Shown one piece after another: positions 6,471 to 15,337 of a DNA stretch of 64,000 nt (positions within the stretch are counted from its first letter, which is position 1; each line of letters begins with the position of its first letter). Location of the stretch: NCBI GenBank assembly GCA_031555735.1, contig JAVBUE010000013.1:1-64000 (forward strand), given 5' to 3'. The DNA comes from JAJDIA01 sp031555735. GTDB taxonomy: Bacteria; Bacteroidota; Bacteroidia; Bacteroidales; Tannerellaceae. The translations under genes and the position numbers were made by a program. Below the pieces are notes generated by a model. That model had not been told where the DNA came from and ran no database searches. It was given only the letters and a program-made list of their open reading frames with translations.

Positions 6471-7632
6471 CTTCCAACCCGCTACGCGCGTCAACAACGT
6501 ACAGGAATACTACTTCTCCCGCAAACTAAAGGAAGTAGCCGAAATGAATGCCGCAGGCCGGCAAGTGATCAACCTCGGCGTAGGCAGTCCCGACCTTCCC
6601 CCTTCCGGAGAAACGATCGAAACACTCTGCCGCCACGCCCACCAAAGCAATGCACATGGCTACCAACCGTATGTGGGAATACCCGAATTGCGCAAGGCGT
6701 TTGCTGCGTGGTATGCCAAGTGGTACGGCGTGGAACTGAATCCGAATACGGAAATACAACCGTTGATCGGTTCCAAGGAAGGAATCCTGCACATCTCGCT
6801 GGCTTTCCTGAATCCGGGAGACGGCGTATTGGTTCCCAATCCGGGTTATCCTACTTATAGCTCGGTAAGTAACCTGGTAGGCGCCCGCATCCTCCCCTAC
6901 GAACTGAAAGAAGAAAACGGATGGTTCCCCGATTTCGACGCACTGGAGAAAGAAGACCTCTCAAACGTCAAGCTCATGTGGGTAAATTACCCAAATATGC
7001 CTACCGGAGCCAATGCTTCCGCAGCGCTGTTTGAGAAATTAGTTACCTTTGGACGCAGGCATGGTATTATCATCTGCAATGACAATCCATACAGTTTCAT
7101 TCTGAATGATCAACCGCTGAGCCTGTTGAGTATTCCGGGAGCTAAAGACGTATGTATCGAAATGAATTCGATGAGCAAATCACATAACATGCCGGGATGG
7201 CGCATTGCTATGCTGGCCTCCAACGCCGAGTTTGTACAATGGATACTGAAGGTGAAAAGCAACATCGACTCCGGACAGTTCAAACCCATGCAATATGCCG
7301 CGGCAGAAGCATTAAACGCCCCGGACGAATGGTACAGGAACATGAACGAGGTGTATCGTAACCGTCGCAACCTGGCGGGGCAGATCATGCATTCGCTGGG
7401 ATGTTCGTTCGACGAAAGACAGGTAGGCCTGTTCCTTTGGGGACGTATTCCGGACAAGGTTGAGAGCGTGAACGAACTGGCCGACCGTGTACTCTATGAA
7501 GCCAACGTGTTCGTCACCCCCGGCTTCATCTTCGGCAGCCGCGGCGAACGCTACCTGCGCCTCTCCCTTTGTTGCAACGAAGAAACCTTGCAGGAAGCCC
7601 TAACCCGCATCCAATCCACCATTCATCATTAA
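6445..7632 (+). CDS. PLP aminotransferase, probably aromatic (class I/II)
   Basis: 395 residues from the ATG at 6445; a GTG at 6439 is the alternative. Fold-type I aminotransferase with GVGSPDLPP near the start, the YPNMPTG substrate/PLP loop, an NDNPY aspartate and the PLP lysine in SMSKSHNMPGWR at about residue 245. Its place between pheA and the DAHP synthase gene, inside an operon under a Phe/Tyr leader, suggests that it transaminates phenylpyruvate and 4-hydroxyphenylpyruvate. Related proteins are often annotated as LL-diaminopimelate or aspartate aminotransferase. The aromatic role is inferred from context. Confidence 0.88.
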   Translation: MQKENKVCSFQPATRVNNVQEYYFSRKLKEVAEMNAAGRQVINLGVGSPDLPPSGETIETLCRHAHQSNAHGYQPYVGIPELRKAFAAWYAKWYGVELNPNTEIQPLIGSKEGILHISLAFLNPGDGVLVPNPGYPTYSSVSNLVGARILPYELKEENGWFPDFDALEKEDLSNVKLMWVNYPNMPTGANASAALFEKLVTFGRRHGIIICNDNPYSFILNDQPLSLLSIPGAKDVCIEMNSMSKSHNMPGWRIAMLASNAEFVQWILKVKSNIDSGQFKPMQYAAAEALNAPDEWYRNMNEVYRNRRNLAGQIMHSLGCSFDERQVGLFLWGRIPDKVESVNELADRVLYEANVFVTPGFIFGSRGERYLRLSLCCNEETLQEALTRIQSTIHH

Positions 7633-7661
7633 TCATTCATCATTAAACATTACCCCATATT

Positions 7662-8726
7662 ATGCAATTAGAATCCATTATCCTGCCGGGTGTTAACCCG
7701 CAACGCCCCATCGTCATAGCCGGTCCCTGTAGTGCGGAGACAGAAGCCCAGGTAGTAGGAACAGCCAAAGAACTTGCCAGCCGTGGCATCAACATATACC
7801 GCGCCGGACTGTGGAAGCCCCGGACGAAACCGGGCGGTTTCGAAGGCGTAGGCTCCGTTGGACTACCCTGGCTGAAACGGGTGAAAGAGGAGACCGGTAT
7901 GTACACCGCTACCGAAGTTGCCACCAAATACCATGTGGAAGAAGCCCTGAACGCCGGGATAGATATCCTCTGGATCGGCGCCCGTACCACAGTGAATCCC
8001 TTCGCCGTACAGGAAATAGCCGATGCCCTGAAAGGGGTGGACGTGCCGGTATTTATCAAGAACCCGGTGAATCCCGATCTGGAATTGTGGATCGGCGCCA
8101 TCGAACGTATCTACGGCGCAGGTATCCGTCGGATAGCTGTGATCCACCGCGGATTCAGTTCGTACGACAAGAAGATGTACCGTAACCTGCCGCTCTGGCA
8201 TATCCCCATCGAACTGCGCCGCCGGATGCCCCAGCTGCCTATCTTCTGCGATCCGAGCCATATAGGAGGGAAACGTGAACTGATCGCTCCCCTCTCCCAG
8301 CAAGCGATGGATATCAGTTTCGACGGGCTGATGATCGAATCGCATTGCACGCCCGATGAAGCCTGGAGCGATGCCAGCCAGCAGATCACGCCCGACGTGT
8401 TGGATTACGTATTGAACCTGTTGGTGATCCGCGACGCGACACAGACGACAGAGAACCTGACCGAGCTGCGCCGACAGATCGACCATATCGACGAGCAACT
8501 GCTTGAGCTCCTTTCCAAACGCATGCGTGTCTCCCGTGAGATCGGCGTCTATAAAAAAGAGCACAACATGCCCATCCTCCAATCTCCCCGTTACAACGAG
8601 ATACTGGAAAAACGTTCGCTGATGGGCGAAAGCATGGAGTTAAGTACTGATTTTGTTAAGAATATCCTGCAGGAGATACACGAGGAATCTGTACGCCAGC
8701 AGGTAGTAATCATGAATCAACGATGA
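7662..8726 (+). CDS. Bifunctional DAHP synthase / chorismate mutase
   Basis: 354 residues. The N-terminal part (about 1-260) is a type I-beta DAHP synthase of the KDO8P-synthase-like class: AGPCSAET, the RAGLWKPRTKPGGFEG loop, GARTT, KNPVNPD and DPSHIGG are all visible. It condenses phosphoenolpyruvate and erythrose 4-phosphate. The C-terminal part (about 265-350: LRRQIDHIDEQLLELLSKRM) is an AroQ chorismate mutase making prephenate. The fusion therefore supplies the first step of the shikimate pathway and the branch-point step feeding both PheA and TyrA in the same operon. It overlaps tyrA by 4 nt. In such fusions the mutase domain often serves as feedback sensor for prephenate; that is family knowledge, not visible here. 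Confidence 0.94.
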   Translation: MQLESIILPGVNPQRPIVIAGPCSAETEAQVVGTAKELASRGINIYRAGLWKPRTKPGGFEGVGSVGLPWLKRVKEETGMYTATEVATKYHVEEALNAGIDILWIGARTTVNPFAVQEIADALKGVDVPVFIKNPVNPDLELWIGAIERIYGAGIRRIAVIHRGFSSYDKKMYRNLPLWHIPIELRRRMPQLPIFCDPSHIGGKRELIAPLSQQAMDISFDGLMIESHCTPDEAWSDASQQITPDVLDYVLNLLVIRDATQTTENLTELRRQIDHIDEQLLELLSKRMRVSREIGVYKKEHNMPILQSPRYNEILEKRSLMGESMELSTDFVKNILQEIHEESVRQQVVIMNQR

Positions 8727-9496
8727 AAATACTGATATTGGGTGCCGGAAAGATGGGATCTTTCTTCACCGACTTGCTCAGCTTCGACCATGAAGTAGCC
8801 GTACTGGAGCAAGACCCGAAGCGGATGCGCTTCATCTACAACGCCCTGCGCCTGCAAAAGCCGGAAGAGAGTAAGGAGTTCGCTCCCGAACTGGTGATCA
8901 ACTGCGTAACGCTCCATCAGACGATCGCCGCCTTCCAGGCTGTGCTTCCCTTCCTTCCGCCGAATTGCATCCTCGCGGATATCGCCTCTGTAAAGACCAA
9001 CCTGAAAGAGTTTTATGAGTCGAGCGGCTTCCGCTATGTCTCCACCCACCCGATGTTCGGACCTACCTTTGCCAACCTGGGTAACCTGGAGAAAGAAAAC
9101 ACCATCATCATCTCCGAAGGCGACCATCTCGGGAAGATCTTCTTCAAAGACCTGTATGGCGGCCTGCACCTGCACATCTGCGAATATACCTTTGAAGAAC
9201 ACGACAAGGTGGTAGCCTACTCGCTGGGAATCCCTTTTGCCTCCACCATCGTCTTCGCCGCCACGATGAAACACCAGGATGCACCCGGAACCACGTTCAA
9301 GCGACACATGAAGATCGCCCGTGGACTCTTTTCAGAAGATGATTACCTGCTGACGGAGATCCTCTTCAATCCACGCACGCCGACACAGATATCCCGGATA
9401 CAGGAAGAACTGTCCGCCCTCCAGGAACTCATCAAGGAGAAAGATAGCGCAGGGATGAAAGAGTATCTGAAAAAGATACGCCAGCACATCGAATAG
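8723..9496 (+). CDS. tyrA: Prephenate dehydrogenase
   Basis: 257 residues. NAD(P)-dependent oxidative decarboxylation of prephenate to 4-hydroxyphenylpyruvate, the tyrosine branch. An N-terminal Rossmann motif GAGKMG (residues 7-12) and the family motif HPMFGPT are present. There is no fused mutase or ACT domain, and the protein is short for the family. It is the last gene of the pheA operon and starts inside the end of the DAHP synthase gene (ATGA-type overlap). It is convergent with the methyltransferase gene, with only 5 nt between the stops and no terminator that I can see. Confidence 0.93.
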   Translation: MKILILGAGKMGSFFTDLLSFDHEVAVLEQDPKRMRFIYNALRLQKPEESKEFAPELVINCVTLHQTIAAFQAVLPFLPPNCILADIASVKTNLKEFYESSGFRYVSTHPMFGPTFANLGNLEKENTIIISEGDHLGKIFFKDLYGGLHLHICEYTFEEHDKVVAYSLGIPFASTIVFAATMKHQDAPGTTFKRHMKIARGLFSEDDYLLTEILFNPRTPTQISRIQEELSALQELIKEKDSAGMKEYLKKIRQHIE

Positions 9497-9501
9497 AGAG
9501 C

Positions 9502-10686
9502 CTATTCCACATGCAACACTAACCCCTTCAGGTATTCACCTTCCGGATGGTAGATATTCACCGGATGGTCTGCCGGTTGGGTTAGTTGGTGCAGGATGCG
9601 TACCGTACGTCCCGATTCGGCGGCGGCGCTGAATACGGCGAGGCGGAAACTCTCCTTGCTTACCACCTGCGAACAGGAGAACGTAAACAGGATGCCACCC
9701 GGCCTGATCTTCTTGAACGCTGCCGCATTCAGTTTCCGGTATCCCTGCAAGGCATTGTGCAGTACATTCTTGTGCTTGGCAAAGGCCGGTGGATCGAGAA
9801 TGATGAGGTCGTAGTTGGCGCCCATCTTCTCCAGGTATTTAAAGGCATCTTCGGCATACGCCTGATGGCGCGGATCGCCGGGGAAATTCAGTTCCACATT
9901 CTTATTCGTGAGGGAGATGGCTTTCGCCGAGCTGTCCACCGAGTGAACCACTTCCGCCCCGCCCCGCATGGCATAGAAAGAAAAACCTCCCGTATAGCAG
10001 AACATATTCAGCACCGAACGCCCACGGGCATAGAACTCCAGCAGGGAACGGTTTTCACGCTGATCCACGAAGAAACCGGTCTTCTGTCCCTTCAGCCAGT
10101 CCACGTTGAACTTCAACCCGTTTTCCATCGCCACATCTTCCACGCTGCCACCCAACAGGTAGCCGTCTTCACTGCCCAGGTTGGCTTTGAAAGGCAGGGT
10201 GGCTTCCGACTTATAATAGATATGCTGCAGGTCGTTGCCCATCACCGCCTTCATCGCTTCGGCCACCTGGTGGCGGGCGTAATGCATACCGACCGAATGC
10301 GCCTGTACGACTGCCGTATGGGCATACACATCGACTACCAGTCCCGGCAGGTTATCACCCTCACCGTGGATCAGGCGATAGGTATCGTTGTTCTCCACCC
10401 CCGCCAGTTGCAGGGTACGGCGTAAGGCATAGGCTACACCGATCCGTTCTTTCCAGAAAGCGGCATCTATTTCCCGGGGAGTAAACGACAGTACGCGCAC
10501 GGCAATACTGCCGATCTGGTAATGCCCCACTGCCAGGAATCGTCCGTTCACGCCAAATACCTCTACCAGGTCACCCTCTTCCGGTTTCCCGTCGATGGAT
10601 TGGATCGCACCTGAAAAGATCCAGGGATGGAAACGCAGCAATGATTCTTCTTTCTTGGGTTTAAGAGTAACGCGGGCAAGGCTCAT
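9502..10686 (-). CDS. Class I rRNA methyltransferase, RlmI-like
   Basis: 394 residues. An N-terminal PUA domain (about 1-75: HPWIFSGAI) is followed by a Rossmann methyltransferase with the SAM loop NMFCYTGGFSFYA and the catalytic-region motif LDPPAF. A late FSCSQVV strand contains the cysteine expected of m5C enzymes. E. coli RlmI makes m5C1962 in 23S rRNA; the same activity is likely but the site is inferred. Its start overlaps the exonuclease gene by 4 nt, so the two are cotranscribed with the DUF5063 gene. Confidence 0.88.
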   Translation of the reverse strand: MSLARVTLKPKKEESLLRFHPWIFSGAIQSIDGKPEEGDLVEVFGVNGRFLAVGHYQIGSIAVRVLSFTPREIDAAFWKERIGVAYALRRTLQLAGVENNDTYRLIHGEGDNLPGLVVDVYAHTAVVQAHSVGMHYARHQVAEAMKAVMGNDLQHIYYKSEATLPFKANLGSEDGYLLGGSVEDVAMENGLKFNVDWLKGQKTGFFVDQRENRSLLEFYARGRSVLNMFCYTGGFSFYAMRGGAEVVHSVDSSAKAISLTNKNVELNFPGDPRHQAYAEDAFKYLEKMGANYDLIILDPPAFAKHKNVLHNALQGYRKLNAAAFKKIRPGGILFTFSCSQVVSKESFRLAVFSAAAESGRTVRILHQLTQPADHPVNIYHPEGEYLKGLVLHVE

Positions 10687-11267
10687 GTGTTCGGATTTAA
10701 GTAGTTGTATATTTTCAGGCAGGTCCAGGCATCCAGCGCCGCATATTTCTGCTGCGACTCCGTAAGCTTGTCGGCTTCCCAGTTTGTCAACCGCTGACCT
10801 TTGGATATCTTCTTCCCGAAAAGGATGGCATAGATCTTTTGCAGGCTGGCGTCTTCGATACCAAACTGGCCCACATAGTTCTGCAAATCGAGGAAATGGA
10901 CCGGTTCAACATCTATCCGGCGGCGCAACGCGCCAAAATCATCCCGCAGGGACAGGCCGATCTTCAGGATCGCGTTGCTTTCCAGAAAACCCAGCAACGA
11001 CTCGGGCATATCGATCTTGTTCAGCCGGAACAGGTAGCAGGTATCTAAGGTGGATACCTGCATCAGGGCGATCTTATACCGTTGACCTTTCTTAAAACTG
11101 GGACGCGTCTCGGTGTCGAAGCCGACACGGGTAGCGTGCATCAACCGGGCGACGGCCTCATCGGCAGCTTCCCGTGTTTCTACCAGCACGATCTGTCCGG
11201 TAAACTCTTCCACCGGCAATTGGGCAATCTCTTCTTTCGTTATCGAGTGTGTGAATTGTTGTATCAT
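10683..11267 (-). CDS. RNase D-like 3'-5' exonuclease (DEDDy)
   Basis: 194 residues made almost entirely of one DEDD exonuclease domain. Acidic metal ligands appear in FDTET (motif I), SLRDDFGAL (motif II) and YAALDAW (motif III, with the tyrosine of the DEDDy class). There is no HRDC domain, unlike full-length RNase D. The gene lies between DUF5063 and the rRNA methyltransferase with 4-nt overlaps on both sides, so an RNA-processing role is likely. DNA as the substrate cannot be excluded. Confidence 0.88.
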   Translation of the reverse strand: MIQQFTHSITKEEIAQLPVEEFTGQIVLVETREAADEAVARLMHATRVGFDTETRPSFKKGQRYKIALMQVSTLDTCYLFRLNKIDMPESLLGFLESNAILKIGLSLRDDFGALRRRIDVEPVHFLDLQNYVGQFGIEDASLQKIYAILFGKKISKGQRLTNWEADKLTESQQKYAALDAWTCLKIYNYLNPNT

Positions 11268-11809
11268 TCGTTATCGTCAATTTCCATATCATCCGCGGCA
11301 CGGTAACGTACGGCGTGCAGCGAGCGTAATGCGTTCAACAGCTGTTGTCCCCAGTAGGTACGGAAATTCTTCCCGCACATACCCAGCGCCAGTAGCATGG
11401 CAGCCTCGTTCTCATGCTTATATACAGCCACAAAATTACCGGTATCCTGATAGATATCCGCCAGGTTTTCCGAAATAAATGCGGCGACCGGTGTATCACT
11501 AAAGGGCATATCCGGGTGGAATGTTTCCAGATAGGTATCGTTGTCGCCCAGCAGTTGGGCGATGTGGGTACGTACGAATTCGTACATCTCTTCCGTCACC
11601 GTAAGTTCCATCTCTTCCTCGTCGTCCGGTTCCACGACCGGCAGCAAGGCGGCTTTCAGGTATAACAGCGGCAACAGTTTAGCTGCTTTGTCCACAAAAG
11701 CGGCCTGTGCATATTGCCCGGCAGTCTCCACAAACGTGCAGAACTCGTAGGCGACAGACACAAACTCCAGTGTATTCCGGTCGTATGCGGGATGTAGCGT
11801 ATCTTTCAT
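11264..11809 (-). CDS. DUF5063-family protein
   Basis: 181 residues from the ATG at 11809; the frame extends to 11875, but the upstream part carries the promoter-like box. It is acidic and helical with no signal peptide or membrane span, and matches the Bacteroidetes DUF5063 family as I know it. The function is unknown. It is the first gene of a three-gene unit with an exonuclease and an rRNA methyltransferase, with a 4-nt overlap at its end. Confidence 0.75.
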   Translation of the reverse strand: MKDTLHPAYDRNTLEFVSVAYEFCTFVETAGQYAQAAFVDKAAKLLPLLYLKAALLPVVEPDDEEEMELTVTEEMYEFVRTHIAQLLGDNDTYLETFHPDMPFSDTPVAAFISENLADIYQDTGNFVAVYKHENEAAMLLALGMCGKNFRTYWGQQLLNALRSLHAVRYRAADDMEIDDNE

Positions 11810-11828
11810 GTCATTCTCTATTGTGTGG

Positions 11829-11836
11829 CAAAAGTA
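11829..11836 (-). promoter_or_regulatory. Candidate -7 box for the DUF5063-exonuclease-methyltransferase unit
   Basis: On the minus strand TACTTTTG, matching TAnnTTTG, 20 nt upstream of the ATG at 11809. No clear -33 box. Confidence 0.5.
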
Positions 11837-11921
11837 AGAAATAATATCGAATACGCCTCCATGAAGGTGTATCAAGTAGATATAGAAGATGTATTACCGG
11901 GATTCGTATCCACTATTACCG

Positions 11922-12043
11922 GCATACGGTTGGTTTAGTTGTTCCACCCGGTTGGAATACATGTCCCACCCCGCTGGAACATGTGTCCCACCTTGGTGGA
12001 ATACGTGTCCCACCCGGGTGGAACAACTAAACCAACCGTATGC
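11922..12043. repeat. 30-bp perfect inverted repeat enclosing the first 22-bp repeat array
   Basis: Arms at 11922-11951 and 12014-12043 are exact reverse complements (the left arm begins GCATACGGTTGG), 62 nt apart. They lie in the 436-nt gap between DUF5063 and the OmpR-type regulator, which are divergently transcribed. No gene is seen in 11837-12218. Confidence 0.9.
11941..12028. repeat. 22-bp tandem repeat array, locus A (4 units)
   Basis: Four units start at 11941, 11963, 11985 and 12007. Each follows the pattern GT(T/C)CCACC, 2 variable bases, G, variable base, TGGAA, then a 6-nt linker. Each unit is a small dyad (CCACC...GGTGG-like) whose centre changes while the arms are kept. Period and core match loci B and C. 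Confidence 0.88.
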
Positions 12044-12218
12044 AGGTAACAGATCATCTACCCGTTGTTATTACTCCCTACTGATCAGGCATATAATCTA
12101 CCTGGAACTTCCTCAATTTCAGGCAGTAAATGGTTTCTGGAGCCACCGATGTCATCGGATTGTAACACCTGTTTCATCTTCTTGCAACAACCATACGCGA
12201 TCTTTGCCGGAAAATAAA

Positions 12219-12226
12219 TATTTTTG
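12219..12226 (+). promoter_or_regulatory. Candidate -7 box for the OmpR-type regulator
   Basis: TATTTTTG matches TAnnTTTG, 19 nt before the ATG at 12246. A -33 box at the usual distance is not evident. Confidence 0.5.
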
Positions 12227-12245
12227 TAGAAAATACGAAACAACG

Positions 12246-12932
12246 ATGGCAACAACACGCATCCTGGTCGTGGACGACGAAGCAGACTTATGTGAGATAC
12301 TCAAGTTCAATCTGGAATCGGAAGGGTACGAAGTGGATACCGCTTTCAGCGCCGAAGAAGCGTTGCAAAAAGACCTCTCGGCCTATAGCCTGCTCATGCT
12401 CGACGTGATGATGCATGAGATCTCCGGATTCAAGATGGCCAGTATCGTACGTAAGACGGAGAAGACGGCCACGATCCCCATCATCTTCCTCACCGCTAAA
12501 GATACGGAAAACGATCTGCTGACCGGTTTCAACCTTGGGGCCGACGATTATATTTCCAAGCCGTTCTCCATCCGCCAGGTGGCCGCCCGCGTGAAAGCCG
12601 TCCTCCGCCGCACCGCGGATAAAGGGAAAGACCCTGATAATAACCTGTTGGAATACGAAACCCTCGCCCTCGATACCCAACGCATCAAGGCGACCGTGGA
12701 TGGACAGGAGATCGCCCTCACCAAAAAAGAATACGAGATATTGAAACTCCTCATCGAACATATCGGCCAGGTATTCACCCGCGATGAGATCCTCACCCGT
12801 ATCTGGCGGGATGAGGCGTATGTGCTCGACCGCACCATCGATGTAAACATCACCCGCCTCCGCAAAAAGATCGGCAACTATGGCAAGAACATCGTCACCC
12901 GGTTGGGGTATGGCTATTGCTTTGAGCCGTAA
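12246..12932 (+). CDS. OmpR/PhoB-family response regulator
   Basis: 228 residues. A receiver domain (1-120) with acidic pocket D10-D11, phospho-acceptor D53 (MLDVMM) and the ISKPF lysine; then a winged-helix DNA-binding domain (about 135-228) with LTKKEYEILKLL and the terminal TRLGYGYCF hairpin. A longer frame starts at 11889 but runs through the repeat array, so the ATG at 12246 after the -7 box is preferred. No histidine kinase is adjacent, so it is an orphan regulator here. It resembles RprY/PhoB-like regulators of Bacteroides. Confidence 0.9.
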   Translation: MATTRILVVDDEADLCEILKFNLESEGYEVDTAFSAEEALQKDLSAYSLLMLDVMMHEISGFKMASIVRKTEKTATIPIIFLTAKDTENDLLTGFNLGADDYISKPFSIRQVAARVKAVLRRTADKGKDPDNNLLEYETLALDTQRIKATVDGQEIALTKKEYEILKLLIEHIGQVFTRDEILTRIWRDEAYVLDRTIDVNITRLRKKIGNYGKNIVTRLGYGYCFEP

Positions 12933-12982
12933 TTCACCTAAAGTCTTCAAAGTCCTTACAGCCCTTAAGAAAGCGGCCAGGC

Positions 12983-15337
12983 TTATTCTACCGTAAAGGT
13001 AACGGAGAGGGAATTGCCTTCACCATCAACCACCGTCATGGAATGCCTGCCGGGGGATGGGGTGACGGATAGTTTGTGGAAATCCTGAGTCAGCGTAAGG
13101 TAAGCATTATCCAGGTGCCAATAGACGGTGGCGTTGGGATGGCTGTGTACCAATTCGAAGGAGATCTCCCCTACCCGGCCGTCTAATTGGCGGGGAATAC
13201 GGATGCGGGCGTTCATCTGCGGATAGATGAACTGCATCGGCTGGAGGTTGTCTTCACCGCAACCGGGCTTGAAGGGCGGGAGCTGGCGGTATTCGGGATG
13301 ATGCTGTTTGTAATACCACTCCCAGGCAGGCGGCAGGGTGAACCAGTTGCGTTGGACGGTAGCCTCGGTGCCTATACAGGTTTCATACACCCGACGGGTT
13401 TCATCGGCGGTAAGATGAACGGGGTGATGATACGGGCAAGCCGCCGTCTTCAAGCCCGCGGGCAGGATCAATACGGTATCCGCCTCTTCACAGAAACGAC
13501 CTTTCAGGTGACCGGACAGGCGGCATACCTCCGCCTCGGTGAACGCAGCCGCCGGACGGTCGAACCAACGCGAAGCGGGTAACATATTAAAGATATCGAA
13601 GAGTACGGGACCTGCCGTACGCGCTCCAACCAGTCCCGGTTTTCCTTCGCCGGAAGCATTCCCGACCCAGACTCCCACCACATAACGCGGTGTAACGCCT
13701 ACCGCCCAGGCATCGCGGAAACCATAACTCGTACCCGTCTTCCAGGCGATGGTCTGCATGGATGGGATGATCCGCCAGTCGATCTCCTCGGGGCGGTTCA
13801 CTTCCTTGATGGCATCAAACACCTGCCACACGGCGGCGGGTTGGAAGACACGGGTATCCTTCGCCTTCATTTCCTTCCCTTCCGGCATCGACAAGGCGAC
13901 CGGTTTATTCTCCACCGCCAGCAGCGAGCGCGCCATGTCACTATAGAGAGACGTTACGTCCCACAACGTAGCTTCCGCCCCACCCAGTATCAGCGACAAG
14001 CCATAGTGAGAGGAAGGTTTGGTGAGCGTTGTCAGTCCGCCCTGTTTCAGCAGATCGTAAAACTTCGGAACGCCATACTGCCGCAGCATGTGTACCGACG
14101 GCACATTGAGCGACCGGGCAATGACTTCCGATGCCGGCACTGCCCCTTCGAATTGCAGGTTGAAGTTCTGTGGCGAAAAGCCATTGATATTGACCGGAAT
14201 ATCAGGTATCAGCGTATGCGGTAATAACTCCCCTTCCTGTAGCATAGCCGCATAGAGGAAGGGTTTGAGGATGCTGCCCGTACTCCGCGGCGATCGGATC
14301 ACGTCCACCTGGTTGGACGATACCGATTCCTGAAAACGCACATTGCCGCAATAGGCAAGCACCTGGTTGGTTCGCACGTCAACCACCATTGCCGCCAGGT
14401 TACGGATATCGCTGCGACTGAACTCGTCGTTCCATCGTTCAAGTAATTGCTCCACCTGTGTCTGTATGCCCTTGTCGATGGTAGAAAGGTATGGCCTGCC
14501 CTTGCCCATATGGTAGAAATAGCCCACGGCATGAGGGGCGATCTGCGGAAGGGGAAGCGGTGCGTCGGGAAGCGGTTCTTCCTGTGCAAGGTCGAAGGAG
14601 GCGGTGTCGATCATACCCTGTGCATGCAAACGGGCAAGCAAGCGGTTCCGTTTGTGCAGCAGCAGGTCGCGGCTCTTCGACAGGTGGATCATGGCCGGCG
14701 AATTGGGCAAGACAGCCAGCGTAGCCGCTTCCGCCCACGACAACTGATCGGCAGGATGTCCGAAATACCGCCAGGCGGCGGCATCCAGTCCCACTACATT
14801 ACCCCCGAACGGTGCGTGGGACGCATACAAGGCCAGTATCTTTTCCTTCGAATAGCGAAATTCGAGGCGGGTAGCCCAGATCATCTCCACCACCTTCTCC
14901 GTCCAGGTACGGGGGCGGTTACGAGCCAGACGGATGGTTTGCATCGTGAGCGTACTGCCGCCACTCACCACCCTCCCGGCTCTTACATTCTGGAGGATAG
15001 CCCTTCCCGTAGCCAACGGATTCACGCCCCAATGCCAACGGAACCAGCGGTCTTCGAATGCCAACAGGCAGGCTTCCATCCGGGCGGGTACGGTATCCCG
15101 TTGCGGGAAACGCCACTGTCCGTCTTCAGCGATACGGGCTCCCAGCAATTCGCCATGACGGTCGGTCACCACCGTGGCATACGGCACGGTAAACAACCGC
15201 CGCGGCAGGCAGCAAATATACCAGACAAGCAGTAAGGCCGACCCGGTCAGAAGTACTTTATAGACAATTTTATCCAAAATCCTATCTCTCCACCACAACC
15301 TTACCCGCCGTAGTACGTGCTTGCGCCTGTGTATCAT
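12983..15337 (-). CDS. pbpC: Penicillin-binding protein 1C
   Basis: About 784 residues from the ATG at 15337. One N-terminal membrane anchor (LLTGSALLLVWYICC) is followed by a GT51 glycosyltransferase domain (EDRWFRWHWG, GGSTLTMQ), a transpeptidase domain with S355-I-L-K358 and KTGTS at 533-537, and the C-terminal domain typical of PbpC. It polymerises and cross-links peptidoglycan in the periplasm. The start is uncertain: 15337 overlaps the macroglobulin gene by about 56 nt, a further ATG exists at 15382, and a TTG at 15277 just after the upstream stop is also possible. It is translated with the alpha-2-macroglobulin gene, a pairing conserved in many bacteria. Confidence 0.92.
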   Translation of the reverse strand: MIHRRKHVLRRVRLWWRDRILDKIVYKVLLTGSALLLVWYICCLPRRLFTVPYATVVTDRHGELLGARIAEDGQWRFPQRDTVPARMEACLLAFEDRWFRWHWGVNPLATGRAILQNVRAGRVVSGGSTLTMQTIRLARNRPRTWTEKVVEMIWATRLEFRYSKEKILALYASHAPFGGNVVGLDAAAWRYFGHPADQLSWAEAATLAVLPNSPAMIHLSKSRDLLLHKRNRLLARLHAQGMIDTASFDLAQEEPLPDAPLPLPQIAPHAVGYFYHMGKGRPYLSTIDKGIQTQVEQLLERWNDEFSRSDIRNLAAMVVDVRTNQVLAYCGNVRFQESVSSNQVDVIRSPRSTGSILKPFLYAAMLQEGELLPHTLIPDIPVNINGFSPQNFNLQFEGAVPASEVIARSLNVPSVHMLRQYGVPKFYDLLKQGGLTTLTKPSSHYGLSLILGGAEATLWDVTSLYSDMARSLLAVENKPVALSMPEGKEMKAKDTRVFQPAAVWQVFDAIKEVNRPEEIDWRIIPSMQTIAWKTGTSYGFRDAWAVGVTPRYVVGVWVGNASGEGKPGLVGARTAGPVLFDIFNMLPASRWFDRPAAAFTEAEVCRLSGHLKGRFCEEADTVLILPAGLKTAACPYHHPVHLTADETRRVYETCIGTEATVQRNWFTLPPAWEWYYKQHHPEYRQLPPFKPGCGEDNLQPMQFIYPQMNARIRIPRQLDGRVGEISFELVHSHPNATVYWHLDNAYLTLTQDFHKLSVTPSPGRHSMTVVDGEGNSLSVTFTVE

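Noticed and set aside
11889..12245. 119-codon N-terminal extension of the OmpR-type regulator
   Set aside because: It would translate the inverted-repeat array and a -7 box; the receiver domain starts normally at the ATG at 12246.
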